Counted from the stretch's first letter, positions 23,352 through 31,956 are shown. The stretch is 40,225 bases of DNA from Oscillospiraceae bacterium (GCA_021200935.1 JAJQFY010000227.1:1-40225), one strand, 5' to 3'. The notes: generated by a model from the letters alone, not told the origin. Numbers and translations: made by a program.

Positions 23352-24524
23352 ATGCGTATCAAAGTTGCCGCCGCCGCGCCGGAGATTATTCCCGGCCAGC
23401 CGGGGCAGAATATGGCAAACGTTCTGGCGGCCATCAGCCGCGCCCGCGCCGACGGAGCGGCTATGCTGGTGCTGCCGGACGGGGTGCCGGAGGACATAAA
23501 CCATGGGGCGGTGGAGCGCCAGGCCGGGCCTATGCCGGTCTATCCCCTGACGGCCCCCTCCCTGACGGCGGAGCAGCTTCTCCAGCCCCAGGAGCTGGAC
23601 ATCCTCTGCTGCTCCTCCAACCGGGCGGCCACCGCCTCCTCCTATTATGAAAACGAGGAGCTGGCGGCCATGGCCAGCCACGAGAATATGGCCGTGGTTA
23701 TCATGGCCTGCCCCCTGGGGGGCGAAGGGCAGCAGGTATACACCGGCCAGTGCGTCATTGCCCAGAACGGCTTTCTTCTGGCAAGCTCCGAGACGGGCTA
23801 CGCCCTGGCGGAGGTGTCCATGCCCCGGCGGGGCGCGAAATCATCGGTGGAGGAGACTGTTACCGGCCAGCCCACCACACCCTGGACGGTTTTCCCGGAA
23901 ATGCTGCCCCGCATTTTGAACCTGCAAAGCGATGCCCTGGCCCGCCGTATGCGGGCCGCCGGGACGCCTCAGCTCACCCTTTCCGTGGGGGAACGGCCCG
24001 ACGACCTGCTGGCCCTGTGCGTCTGCGCGGGGGCGGTGGACAGGCTGCGCCTGTCCCGGAAGAACATCCACGCGGAGGTATCCAGCCCCCTCACGGAGCG
24101 GGTGGCCGCCCGGCTGGGTGTGTCCTGCGGCGGGGGCGGGGGCCTTTCCGTGGCCTCCCAGGATCTGACCGCCCGCGCATTGGAAGGGGCCGTGCCGGAG
24201 GGCTACGCCGTGAACGCCGCCCTGCCCCGCGGCGTGTCCCGCCTGGTGCTGCGCGCCTACGCCAACACCTGCGGCGACCGGGACATCTCCATCCCCCTGC
24301 GGGCCGTTCTGAGCGTGGACGAGACCCCCTGGGCGCTGACGGATTTTCTGCTGTACTGCGCCCTGGTATACGACCTGCCCCGCTGGGCCAACGAGCGCCT
24401 GCTGGAGGACGCCTTCCAAAACAAGTATTCCCTGGAGCTTCTGCAATCCACGCAGGAATCGTTTTTCAAAAGCTACCACAAGCCCACCCCCTGTGACGGG
24501 CCGGTGATTTTCTCCGTAAAATAA
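23352..24524 (+). CDS. Degenerate glutamine-dependent NAD synthetase-like protein (pseudoenzyme)
   Basis: A 390-residue protein that aligns by eye, in order, with glutamine-dependent NadE (about 640 residues) but has lost the active sites. KVAAAAPEI...GAAMLVLPD (4-43) matches the nitrilase N-terminus, with Asp where the catalytic Glu of FPE should be. The region holding the catalytic Lys and Cys is deleted (about 45-80). GQCVIAQNGFLLA (132-144) matches the nitrilase end. ALARRMRAAG (195-204) leads to the synthetase domain, where the ATP-binding SGGLDS loop is SVGERPD (211-217). EGYAVNAALPRGVSRLVLRA (283-302), NTCGD and TDFLLYCALVY (330-340) match the NadE C-terminus. AAAGGAG precedes the ATG. 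Homology is fairly certain, catalysis is very unlikely; the role is unknown. Confidence 0.82.
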   Translation: MRIKVAAAAPEIIPGQPGQNMANVLAAISRARADGAAMLVLPDGVPEDINHGAVERQAGPMPVYPLTAPSLTAEQLLQPQELDILCCSSNRAATASSYYENEELAAMASHENMAVVIMACPLGGEGQQVYTGQCVIAQNGFLLASSETGYALAEVSMPRRGAKSSVEETVTGQPTTPWTVFPEMLPRILNLQSDALARRMRAAGTPQLTLSVGERPDDLLALCVCAGAVDRLRLSRKNIHAEVSSPLTERVAARLGVSCGGGGGLSVASQDLTARALEGAVPEGYAVNAALPRGVSRLVLRAYANTCGDRDISIPLRAVLSVDETPWALTDFLLYCALVYDLPRWANERLLEDAFQNKYSLELLQSTQESFFKSYHKPTPCDGPVIFSVK

Positions 24525-24527
24525 GAA

Positions 24528-24565
24528 ATCTGCCTCAAAACAGACGTTTTGGGGCAGATATTTTT
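24528..24565 (+). terminator. Rho-independent terminator of the glyS unit
   Basis: ATCTGCCTCAAAAC pairs with GTTTTGGGGCAGAT (14 bp, one wobble, 4-base loop), then ATTTTT. It starts 4 bases after the last stop. Confidence 0.9.
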
Positions 24566-24580
24566 AGGTTTGGATGGAGA

Positions 24581-26428
24581 TTACTCCCCCGTGCCGTCCA
24601 GCATGGCGCCGTTGGAGGGGTGGTCGGCAATCTCATACACGCCATCGGCGGCCACAAACTCCTCATAGGTCATGGCGGCCTCGCCGAACCAGGTGGCGTC
24701 GAACAGCATTTCCGCCGGGAAGCTGGTGTAATCCCCGGCCTCGATCAGGGCATAGTAGTCATCAGCGGAGCCGCTGGTCTGGATGTCCTCACAGGAGTCC
24801 ACGAAGGCCATAAGGTACGCCTGATAATCGCTCTCCTCCGTGCCGGTGGCGGCGGTCTCCTCAGACGCCTCGCCGGACGCCTCACCGCTGGCTTCCTCGG
24901 TCTCCTCCTCCACGGTCAGCAGGGAGGTGACGAAGGGGGTCTTGTCGGCTTCCGCCACGGTGGTGTTGTTGTTGGAGATGATGTACCAAATCAGCTCATC
25001 GAACATGGTGTCTGCATCCTCCAGGGTCTGCTCCTGAAGGCCGATGTAATAGCTGGTCATGCTCTCGGCGGCGGCCTCAGGGTCCTCCGCGTACAGAGCG
25101 GCGGTCTCCTCCAGGATGGAGGGCAGCTCGGCAATCAGGCTGGTCTCCACGCTGTTCCAGTAGGCGCGGACGCCGTCGCCCCAAAGGGTGCGGTTCTGCT
25201 CCGCCAGGGAGCCAAGGCGCTTGAAGTGGGTGAAGGCAATGTCAAGGCGATAGTAATAGCTGCCGAAGTTCTCCACATAGCCCTCCGGGTTGTTGGCGTA
25301 GATATCCGCCACAGCGGTGATCAGGTTGCTCATGGGCAGGTACACGGAATGCTCCGCGTTGGCGAGGCAGTTCCAGGTGACGACGCACATAGCGGCGGGC
25401 AGGTCGGGATAGGTCTCGATAACGGCGCAGTTGATCTGGCGCTCGATGCCGATGACGCGGGCAGTCCCACCGGCCTCCTCCGGGCAGTACTCAGTATCCT
25501 CGAAGCGGGCGCGGGTCAGCTCCAGGATGTCCTGGACGGAGACAAGCTCGTCCGGCTCATAGAACAGGTCGTAGCGGGTCTTGGTGTCGTAATCCCCGGC
25601 GGTGGAGGGGGCCAGCAGCACATGGCCGTACCAGGTGCGGAGGTTGGAGCCGTCGCTGAGCAGGTCGGTGCCACAGTAGGTCTCATAGAGATCCATGTTG
25701 CCGTCCTCGTCATAGACGGCCACGCCGATTTCCTCCGGCAGGGTGAACAGGCCCTCGGAGCAGTACATGGTCTCGCCCTCGACGTACTCCTCCACGGTGC
25801 CGAGCATACACTCGTTGCCGAACACAGCCACGCAGTCATCCGGGCATTTCACGGCGATCCACTGATGGCCGGAATAGCTCTCCAGATACCAGGCCTCGTT
25901 CTGGTCGGTGATCAGGAAGGTGTTGGACTCGGAGCTGCCGTACAGCTCCATCAGCTCCCCGTAGGTCTCCACGGCCTCCCGGGCAGTGGTGCAGGTGGCG
26001 GCGATATAGGCGCTGATCCAGCTCTCGGCCAGGCCGTCGGTGGTATGGGGGTCGGCCTCCTGCATTTCGTCGGAGATGTAGGTGGTGACGGCGCCGGTGA
26101 TGGACAGGCCGTATTCATTGCTGGCGGCGTTGGAGAAGTCAAGCCGGGACATGAACGGGGTGGCGGTGTACTGGTAGGTCACGTCCGGCAGGGGAACCTC
26201 CCGGTCGCCCACGGTAATGGTGCGGCCCGGCTCGGTGCTGGCCTCCACCACGATGACGCAGCCTTGGGATCTGGTGGACGCGTCCACCGTATGGCCGATC
26301 ATGTAGGTGCCGTCCACGCTCACATCCTTGCCCACATAGTAGCCGGTGCAGGCCAGGGCGCTGGTCATGCCTGCCATCAGGACAATGGCAAACACCGCGC
26401 TGAGCAGGAATTTCAGGGTACGCTTCAT
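24581..26428 (-). CDS. Exported C69 family dipeptidase
   Basis: A 615-residue Ntn-hydrolase of peptidase family C69 (Lactobacillus PepD type). The signal peptide (1-26) ends in ALA directly before Cys27 of CTGYYVGKD, so signal-peptidase cleavage would itself expose the nucleophilic N-terminal Cys. GYYVGKDVSVDGT, SNEYGLSITG and EAWYLESYSGHQWIA (about residues 182-196) are family features. The C-terminal region after about 480 is extra and contains a GEASGEASEE linker. AAGGAGG precedes the ATG. With the exported M20 dipeptidase it suggests extracellular use of small peptides. A -10 (TATAAT, 26493-26488) lies upstream without a good -35. 26429-26590 is otherwise empty. Confidence 0.88.
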   Translation of the reverse strand: MKRTLKFLLSAVFAIVLMAGMTSALACTGYYVGKDVSVDGTYMIGHTVDASTRSQGCVIVVEASTEPGRTITVGDREVPLPDVTYQYTATPFMSRLDFSNAASNEYGLSITGAVTTYISDEMQEADPHTTDGLAESWISAYIAATCTTAREAVETYGELMELYGSSESNTFLITDQNEAWYLESYSGHQWIAVKCPDDCVAVFGNECMLGTVEEYVEGETMYCSEGLFTLPEEIGVAVYDEDGNMDLYETYCGTDLLSDGSNLRTWYGHVLLAPSTAGDYDTKTRYDLFYEPDELVSVQDILELTRARFEDTEYCPEEAGGTARVIGIERQINCAVIETYPDLPAAMCVVTWNCLANAEHSVYLPMSNLITAVADIYANNPEGYVENFGSYYYRLDIAFTHFKRLGSLAEQNRTLWGDGVRAYWNSVETSLIAELPSILEETAALYAEDPEAAAESMTSYYIGLQEQTLEDADTMFDELIWYIISNNNTTVAEADKTPFVTSLLTVEEETEEASGEASGEASEETAATGTEESDYQAYLMAFVDSCEDIQTSGSADDYYALIEAGDYTSFPAEMLFDATWFGEAAMTYEEFVAADGVYEIADHPSNGAMLDGTGE

Positions 26429-26593
26429 TTTTGTTTCCTCCTTATGATTTGAAACGCAAGAAAATATTTTCTCACATATCAGTTTTAATTATAATAGGAT
26501 TTTTCAAAAAAGGAAGAAGCAATTTTAACAAATATTGACGGAGTTTTCCATTAAATCCCATTAAAATGAACATTCCATGAACAAAGCGGCGGC

Positions 26594-26637
26594 AAAAAAC
26601 GGGGGCGGTCTCAAAGCCAGCGCTTCAAGACCGCCCC
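26594..26637 (-). terminator. Rho-independent terminator of ppdK
   Basis: On the minus strand GGGGCGGTCT (with inner GAAGC/GCTTT pairing) and AGACCGCCCC form a long stem followed by CGTTTTTTG, 20 bases after the ppdK stop. Confidence 0.88.
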
Positions 26638-26657
26638 ACAGGGACTGGAAATTGGGA

Positions 26658-29273
26658 TTATCCGTTTTTAATCATGGCCTGGGCCGCCGACAAGCGGGCG
26701 ATGGGAACCCGGTAGGGGGAGCAGGAGACATAGTCCAGCCCGACCCGGTGGAAGAAGTCGATGGAGTTAGGCTCACCGCCATGCTCGCCGCAGATGCCCA
26801 TGTGCATATCCGGGCGAACCTGACGGCCCAGGCGCACGCCCTCCTCGACCAGACGGCCTGTCCCCATCTCGTCAATGCGCTCGAAGGGGTCATGCTCCAG
26901 AATCTTCTTGTTGAGATACACCGGCAGGAACCGGCCCGCGTCGTCCCGGCTGAGGCCGAAGCTCATCTGGGTCAGGTCGTTGGTGCCGAAGGAGAAGAAC
27001 TCCGCCTCCTCGGCAATGCGGTCAGCGGACATGGCCGCCCTGGGGATCTCGATCATGGTGCCGATCTTATAGGGCAGCTCCACGCCGGACGCGGCAATGA
27101 TGGGGTCGGCGGTGTCCTTTATCAGCTTCCGCATATAGGCGATCTCGCCCTTGGAGGACACCAGGGGTACCATAATCTCCGCCTCCACGGTGACGCCGGT
27201 CTCTTTGGTGACATTGATGGCCGCCTCGATGATGGCCTGGGTCTGCATTTGGGCAATCTCCGGGTACAGAATGGGCAGGCGGCAGCCCCGCAGGCCCATC
27301 ATGGGGTTGACCTCGTGGAGGGCGCGGACAATGGATTTCAGCTCCTCAAGGGGAACCTCCATCTGCTCGGACAGCACCTTCAGCTCCGGGTCCTCCGTGG
27401 GCAGGAACTCATGGAGAGGCGGGTCAAGCAGCCGGATGGTGACGGGCTTGCCGGTCATGACCCGGAACAGGCCCTCAAAGTCCCCCCGCTGCATGGGCAG
27501 CAGCTTGTCAAGCGCCTGGCGGCGGCGCTCCTCGTCCTGGGCCACGATCATCTGCCGCATGATGAAGATGCGGTTAGGGTCGAAGAACATATGCTCCGTC
27601 CGGCAGAGGCCGATGCCCTCCGCGCCGTAATCCAGGGCGGTCTTGGCGTCGGCGGGGGTGTCGGCGTTGGCCCGCACGCCCAGGCGGCGAATCTCGTCCG
27701 CCCAGCCCATAACGGCGGCGAACTGCCCGGCCATCTCCGCCGGGACGGTGGGGACTCTGCCAAGGTAGACGTTGCCGGTGGAGCCGTCGATGGACATGAA
27801 GTCCCCCTCCCGGACGATGGTGTCCCCTATCTTCAGATAATGCTCCTTTTCAAATATACGCAGGTCGCCGCAGCCCGCCACGCAGCAGGAGCCAATCTGC
27901 CGGGCCACCACCGCCGCGTGGCTGGTGCGTCCGCCGTGGGCGGTCAAAATGCCCTCCGCGGCGTTCATGCCCTCCACGTCCTCGGCACTGGTCTCGTTGC
28001 GAACCAGCAGCACGGGGCCGATTTTCCCCTGGTCGATGGCCTTTTTCGCGGTGAAGTACACCGCGCCGCAGGCCGCGCCGGGGGAGGCGGGCAGGCCCTT
28101 GGCCACCGGGACAGCCGCTTTCAGGGCCTCCGGGTCAAAGGAGGGGTGGAGCAGAGCGTCGAGCTGCTGCGGCTCTATCTTCATCAGGGCCTCCTCCTTG
28201 GTGCAAAGGCCCTCCTCCACCATGTCCACGGCAATCTTCATGGCCGCCTGGGCGGAGCGCTTGCCGTTGCGGGTCTGGAGCATGAAAAGCTGGCCCCGCT
28301 CGATGGTGAACTCCATGTCCTGCATATCTTTATAATGCTGCTCCAGCCGGTGGGCCACGTCCGCGAATTTTTCATATACGTCCGGCATGATCTCCGCCAG
28401 CTTGTCGATGGTCTCCGGGGTGCGGATACCGGCCACCACATCCTCGCCCTGGGCGTTGATGAGGAACTCCCCGTACAGCCTCGCCTCGCCGGTGGCGGGG
28501 TCGCGGGTGAAGGCCACGCCGGTGCCGGAGTCATTGCCCATGTTGCCGAAGGCCATGCGCTGCACGTTCACCGCCGTACCCCAGCTATAGGGGATACTGT
28601 ACATCCGGCGGTAGGCGTTGGCCCGGTCATTGTCCCAGCTTCTGAACACGGCCTTGACCGCGTTCACAAGCTGCTCTCTCGGCTCCTGGGGGAATTTCTG
28701 GCCAAGGCTCTCCTCGTAATAGCCCTTATAAAGGCCCACCAGCTCCTTCAAATCCTGGGCGGAAAGCTCGGAATCCAGCTTCACCCCGGCCTTCTCCCGG
28801 ACACCGGCAAGCATTTCCTCAAATTTATCGTGGCTCAGCTCCATGACCACATCGCCGTACATCTGGATGAACCGGCGGTAGTTATCATAGGCCCAGCGGG
28901 GGTTGCCGCTCTGCTCCGCCAGGGCCTCCGCCACCTGGTCGTTGATGCCCAGGTTCAAAATAGTGTCCATCATGCCGGGCATGGAAACCCGTGCGCCGGA
29001 GCGGACGCTGACCAGCAGGGGGGCCGCCGGGTCGCCGAATTTCTTCCCGGTCTGGGCCTCCAGTTGGGTGACGCTTGCCATAATCTCATCCAAAATGTCC
29101 GGGGCCAGCTCCCGGCCATCGTCATAATAGCGGGTGCAGGCTTCGGTGGTGATGGTGAAGCCCTCCGGCACGGGCAGGCCCAGGCCGGTCATCTCCGCCA
29201 GATTTGCCCCCTTGCCGCCCAGCAGCTCCCGCATGTTGGCGTTGCCCTCTGCGAAACGATAGACGTATTTCAT
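26658..29273 (-). CDS. ppdK: Pyruvate, phosphate dikinase
   Basis: An 871-residue cytoplasmic enzyme that interconverts pyruvate + ATP + Pi with phosphoenolpyruvate + AMP + PPi, common in anaerobic Clostridia for glycolysis or gluconeogenesis. The ATP-grasp domain is N-terminal (GGKGANLAEM at 19-28). The phosphorylated His452 lies in AHGGRTSHAAVVA, close to His455 of the Clostridium symbiosum enzyme. The C-terminal PEP domain carries the GICGEHGGEP active-site Cys (about 828). Length is as usual. AGGAGG precedes the ATG. A promoter lies at 29407-29435, and a divergent DeoR-family gene may regulate it. Confidence 0.97.
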   Translation of the reverse strand: MKYVYRFAEGNANMRELLGGKGANLAEMTGLGLPVPEGFTITTEACTRYYDDGRELAPDILDEIMASVTQLEAQTGKKFGDPAAPLLVSVRSGARVSMPGMMDTILNLGINDQVAEALAEQSGNPRWAYDNYRRFIQMYGDVVMELSHDKFEEMLAGVREKAGVKLDSELSAQDLKELVGLYKGYYEESLGQKFPQEPREQLVNAVKAVFRSWDNDRANAYRRMYSIPYSWGTAVNVQRMAFGNMGNDSGTGVAFTRDPATGEARLYGEFLINAQGEDVVAGIRTPETIDKLAEIMPDVYEKFADVAHRLEQHYKDMQDMEFTIERGQLFMLQTRNGKRSAQAAMKIAVDMVEEGLCTKEEALMKIEPQQLDALLHPSFDPEALKAAVPVAKGLPASPGAACGAVYFTAKKAIDQGKIGPVLLVRNETSAEDVEGMNAAEGILTAHGGRTSHAAVVARQIGSCCVAGCGDLRIFEKEHYLKIGDTIVREGDFMSIDGSTGNVYLGRVPTVPAEMAGQFAAVMGWADEIRRLGVRANADTPADAKTALDYGAEGIGLCRTEHMFFDPNRIFIMRQMIVAQDEERRRQALDKLLPMQRGDFEGLFRVMTGKPVTIRLLDPPLHEFLPTEDPELKVLSEQMEVPLEELKSIVRALHEVNPMMGLRGCRLPILYPEIAQMQTQAIIEAAINVTKETGVTVEAEIMVPLVSSKGEIAYMRKLIKDTADPIIAASGVELPYKIGTMIEIPRAAMSADRIAEEAEFFSFGTNDLTQMSFGLSRDDAGRFLPVYLNKKILEHDPFERIDEMGTGRLVEEGVRLGRQVRPDMHMGICGEHGGEPNSIDFFHRVGLDYVSCSPYRVPIARLSAAQAMIKNG

Positions 29274-29362
29274 AAAAAACCTCCTGTATCTGTCGTTTTC
29301 TCCCCCGTCTGGTCTCCGTCACGGCGGAAAAACGAGAATTTAGTCAAAAAAGGTGTTTATTT

Positions 29363-29390
29363 TTGTGGAATAGTGTGGTATATATATAAT
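29363..29390 (+). promoter_or_regulatory. Possible promoter of the DeoR gene
   Basis: TTGTGG (29363-29368), 16-base spacer, TATAAT (29385-29390), about 115 bases before ATG 29506. The -10 lies inside an alternating TATATA tract, which lowers confidence. Confidence 0.5.
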
Positions 29391-29406
29391 ATATCTTCCA
29401 ATGTCC

Positions 29407-29435
29407 ATCTTAACCGGGCGCGATTTATTTGTCAA
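29407..29435 (-). promoter_or_regulatory. Promoter of ppdK
   Basis: Minus strand TTGACA (29435-29430), 17-base spacer, TAAGAT (29412-29407). The leader is about 125 bases and crosses the TATATA tract at 29377-29394. Confidence 0.75.
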
Positions 29436-29505
29436 GTACATTTTTACAGAATTTCCCGGCCAAAGGGGCATTTAAGGAACATTTTATGTGGGAGGGCAAT
29501 GGTTT

Positions 29506-30282
29506 ATGCTGGTAGCGGAGCGGAGAAACCAGATCATCGAGATGCTGCGCCGGGACGACCGGGTGCTGGTTGGCCCCCTGGCAGAGCAGTTTGGCGTGTC
29601 GGAGGAGACCATCCGGCGGGATCTGGCCAATTTGGAGCAGATGGGGGTAGCCATGAAGTGCTACGGCGGCGCCACCCTGGTAGACAATCGGAACGCGCCG
29701 CCCTTCAAGGTGCGGAAAAAGCTGAACGTAGAGGAAAAGCGGATGGCGGCCGCCCTGGTGGCCCGGATGGTGGAGGACGGGGATTTTCTCATGCTGGACG
29801 ACAGCTCCACCAGCTATTTCGTGGCCCGCGCCCTCCACGGGAAAAAGCGGCTGACCATTGTCACCAACTCCATTGAGATTATATTAGACCTGTCCGGCGT
29901 CCGACAGGACTGGACGGTCATCTCCACCGGCGGAAATCTTGGCCAGGACGTGTTCGCCTTTTTTGGCCGCCAGGCGGAGGAGACCATCCGTTCCTTCCAT
30001 GTGGACAAGGCGGTCATCTCCTGCTCCGGGGTGGACAGAAATGGCCGCTTCACCGAGGCGGGCATTGAAAACGCCAACATCAAGCGGGCCATGATGGAGT
30101 CCAGCCGCCAGGTGATTCTGGCCATAGACAGCCATAAATTCGACAACACCGCCTTTTTGACCGTGGGAGAGATAAAGCAGCTCAACACCATCGTCACCGA
30201 CAAAAATCCCGGCCCCGGCTGGCCGGAGCTTCTGGAAAAGCAGGGCGTGGAGCTGGTGGTTCCCCAGCAGCCAGGTACATAG
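29506..30282 (+). CDS. DeoR/GlpR family transcriptional regulator
   Basis: A 258-residue regulator. The N-terminal DeoR helix-turn-helix (about 20-50) reads VGPLAEQFGVSEETIRRDLA then GVAMKCYGGATL. A C-terminal sugar-phosphate-sensing domain follows (MLDDSSTSYFVARAL, TIVTNS, FTEAGIENANIKRAM). DeoR proteins usually repress sugar or nucleoside genes until a phosphorylated sugar binds. An in-frame GTG at 29488 precedes GGGAGGG, which is the ribosome site for ATG 29506, so the ATG is the start. It is divergent from ppdK with about 230 bases between; control of ppdK is plausible but unproven. Confidence 0.9.
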   Translation: MLVAERRNQIIEMLRRDDRVLVGPLAEQFGVSEETIRRDLANLEQMGVAMKCYGGATLVDNRNAPPFKVRKKLNVEEKRMAAALVARMVEDGDFLMLDDSSTSYFVARALHGKKRLTIVTNSIEIILDLSGVRQDWTVISTGGNLGQDVFAFFGRQAEETIRSFHVDKAVISCSGVDRNGRFTEAGIENANIKRAMMESSRQVILAIDSHKFDNTAFLTVGEIKQLNTIVTDKNPGPGWPELLEKQGVELVVPQQPGT

Positions 30283-30289
30283 ACGCATC

Positions 30290-30330
30290 AAGGGTTCGGC
30301 AGCCAGGCATGGCCGCCGAACCCTTTGCTT
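30290..30330 (+). terminator. Hairpin terminator of the DeoR gene
   Basis: AAGGGTTCGGC pairs with GCCGAACCCTT (11 bp, 14-base loop with internal GCC/GGC pairing), followed by TGCTTTGCTGTTT, a broken T-tract. Confidence 0.65.
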
Positions 30331-30335
30331 TGCTG

Positions 30336-30425
30336 TTTCTGCCTATAAACATACCACATTATAGGCAGAAAAACAACCTGTCCCCAATTTATCTGCCTAT
30401 CCTCTCCTGATTTTATAGGCAGAAA
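30336..30425. repeat. Cluster of four TTATAGGCAGAAA-type motifs forming two hairpins
   Basis: TTATAGGCAGAAA occurs at 30359-30371 and 30413-30425. Its complement TTTCTGCCTATAA is at 30336-30348, and a shorter form (TCTGCCTAT) at 30392-30400. The first inverted pair is perfect over 13 bases with a 10-base loop; the second is 9 bases with a 14-base loop. The cluster fills the gap between the convergent DeoR and dehydrogenase genes. It could be tandem terminators, paired protein-binding sites or a REP-like element. Confidence 0.7.
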
Positions 30426-30433
30426 CGTCTGTC

Positions 30434-31429
30434 TTACCAGGGGTTTACCACCCGCCGGGGGACGCGGCCCTGGGCGGCGGCCTGGATGTCCTCCCAAATC
30501 ATGGCGTAGCTCCGGCGGAAGCTGGCGGCGGTGATGCCGCCGATGTGGGGGCTGAACAAAATACGGTTCGCCAGGGCCTCCGGGATTTGAAGCAGGGGGT
30601 GGTCGGTCTGCACCGGCTCATGGTCTAAGGTGTCCAGCCCCGCCATGCGAAGGCGCCCGCTCTCCAGGGCCTCTATCAGCGCCTCGTCGTCCACCAGCTC
30701 GCCTCTGGCGGTGTTCACGAAACAGGCCTCCTCCCGCATGGACGCGAAAAACGCCCTGTCCGCCATTCCCGCAGTATTCTCGTTCACAGGCAGGTGCAGG
30801 CTCACAATGTCGCTCCGGCCCAGAAGCTCCGCCAGGGGCAGATACCGCACCCCCAGCTCCGCCTCCTCCCGGGGCGGGAGGGCCGAGGTCTTATAATAAT
30901 AAATCTCCTCCACCCCATGGGCCCGCAGCAGCGCCGCCGTACACCGGGCAATGCTGCCGAACCCCACCAGGCCCACGGCGCAGTCGGAAAGCTCCCGCAG
31001 GTCGCCCCGCTGCATATACCCCTCCTTCACCGCGATTTGGCGGCCCTCCCGGACGGCTCGGTCGTTGGCCCGCACGTCCCGAAGCATACCCAGCATGAGC
31101 AGCACCGCCTGCTCCGCCACGGCGCGGGCGTTGGCCCCCTGGCAGTTGCAGACATAAATCCCCCGCTCCCTGGCGGCCTGGAGGTCGATGCCGTTGTAGG
31201 CCACCCCCTCGGAGTGGATCAGCCGCAGCCGGGGCATACCGTCCATCAGCTCCGCCGTCACCTGCCCCACCGCGTCCACCACGATGAAGTCCGCGTCCCC
31301 CGCCAGGGCCAGATATTCCTCAGCGGCAAGACCCACGTAGGCGTCCGCCGTCTCCACCTGGGCGAGATAGCTCTCCGGGGCGGAATACCGCTCCATGTTC
31401 CCCTTTTTTCCAATGTGCAAAACCTTCAT
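30434..31429 (-). CDS. D-isomer-specific 2-hydroxyacid dehydrogenase
   Basis: A 331-residue NAD-dependent dehydrogenase that interconverts a 2-oxo acid and a D-2-hydroxy acid. The Rossmann motif LVGFGSIA (154-161), catalytic Arg242 in NTARGELVD, Glu271 in LDHEP and His295 in SPHIGG are all present. The protein therefore should be active; whether it is a lactate, glycerate or other dehydrogenase cannot be told. ATG 31429 (MKVLHIGKK) has AGGAGG upstream; the frame extends further back without a ribosome site. No promoter is obvious (a TATACT lies near 31463). Cluster of inverted motifs follows the stop. Confidence 0.92.
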   Translation of the reverse strand: MKVLHIGKKGNMERYSAPESYLAQVETADAYVGLAAEEYLALAGDADFIVVDAVGQVTAELMDGMPRLRLIHSEGVAYNGIDLQAARERGIYVCNCQGANARAVAEQAVLLMLGMLRDVRANDRAVREGRQIAVKEGYMQRGDLRELSDCAVGLVGFGSIARCTAALLRAHGVEEIYYYKTSALPPREEAELGVRYLPLAELLGRSDIVSLHLPVNENTAGMADRAFFASMREEACFVNTARGELVDDEALIEALESGRLRMAGLDTLDHEPVQTDHPLLQIPEALANRILFSPHIGGITAASFRRSYAMIWEDIQAAAQGRVPRRVVNPW

Positions 31430-31519
31430 AGCCGGTTCCTCCTGTTTGATTCTGAAAACAGTATACCACACCCCGCCCTTAAACGCACCAGGGCGGGCAA
31501 AAAAGGCCGGAGCGGAATC

Positions 31520-31548
31520 TTGTAAAGAAATCGGTTCTATGGTACAAT
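31520..31548 (+). promoter_or_regulatory. Promoter of the SemiSWEET-like gene
   Basis: TTGTAA (31520-31525), 17-base spacer, TACAAT (31543-31548), about 50 bases before the ATG. Confidence 0.7.
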
Positions 31549-31597
31549 GTCCGGCAGAAATCGGCACAGTACTCAATATTTTAAGGAGGAGATTTCT

Positions 31598-31921
31598 ATG
31601 GAAACCTTTGCAAGCCTGATGGAGATGATGATGGTCATCTGCTTCGGCATTTCCTGGCCGCTGAACATTATAAAAGCCTGGAAGGCCCGCACCGCCAAAA
31701 GCACCAGCCTTCCCTTCTACCTGCTGATTTGGTCGGGGTACATCTTCGCCATCATCGGCAAAATCGCCATGATCGTCTATAACGCCCCCCAGCCCTGGTA
31801 TGAGACCGTGCGGTGGTATGTGATGTTCTTCTATGTGCTGAACACCGTGATGGTTTCCGGCGGCATTGTCATCTATTTCCGCAACCGGGCCCTGGACAAA
31901 AAGGCGGAGGAGCAGGTCTGA
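31598..31921 (+). CDS. Small three-helix membrane protein, SemiSWEET/PQ-loop-like
   Basis: A 107-residue protein with three membrane helices (about 8-22, 38-58 and 72-92). The first helix ends in SWPLNIIKAWKARTAKSTSLP followed by FYLLIWSGY, which resembles the PQ-loop of SemiSWEET sugar transporters (P-x-I-x-K-x-x-x-x-x-S-x-x-x-S). SemiSWEETs are about 85-95 residues and dimerise to pass sugars, so the size fits. AAGGAGG precedes ATG 31598. It has its own promoter. The assignment is a pattern match, and a non-sugar substrate is possible. Confidence 0.62.
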   Translation: METFASLMEMMMVICFGISWPLNIIKAWKARTAKSTSLPFYLLIWSGYIFAIIGKIAMIVYNAPQPWYETVRWYVMFFYVLNTVMVSGGIVIYFRNRALDKKAEEQV

Positions 31922-31927
31922 CCCTCC

Positions 31928-31956
31928 TTGACGTGCGGCGGGGATGGGTATATAAT
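31928..31956 (+). promoter_or_regulatory. Promoter of the multi-pass membrane protein gene
   Basis: TTGACG (31928-31933), 17-base spacer, TATAAT (31951-31956), about 36 bases before the ATG at 31992. Confidence 0.83.

Noticed and set aside
26577-29876. 1099-codon plus-strand frame opposite ppdK
   Set aside because: Antisense artefact of a GC-rich gene; the translation is His/Gly/Leu-rich without any domain and runs through the ppdK promoter.
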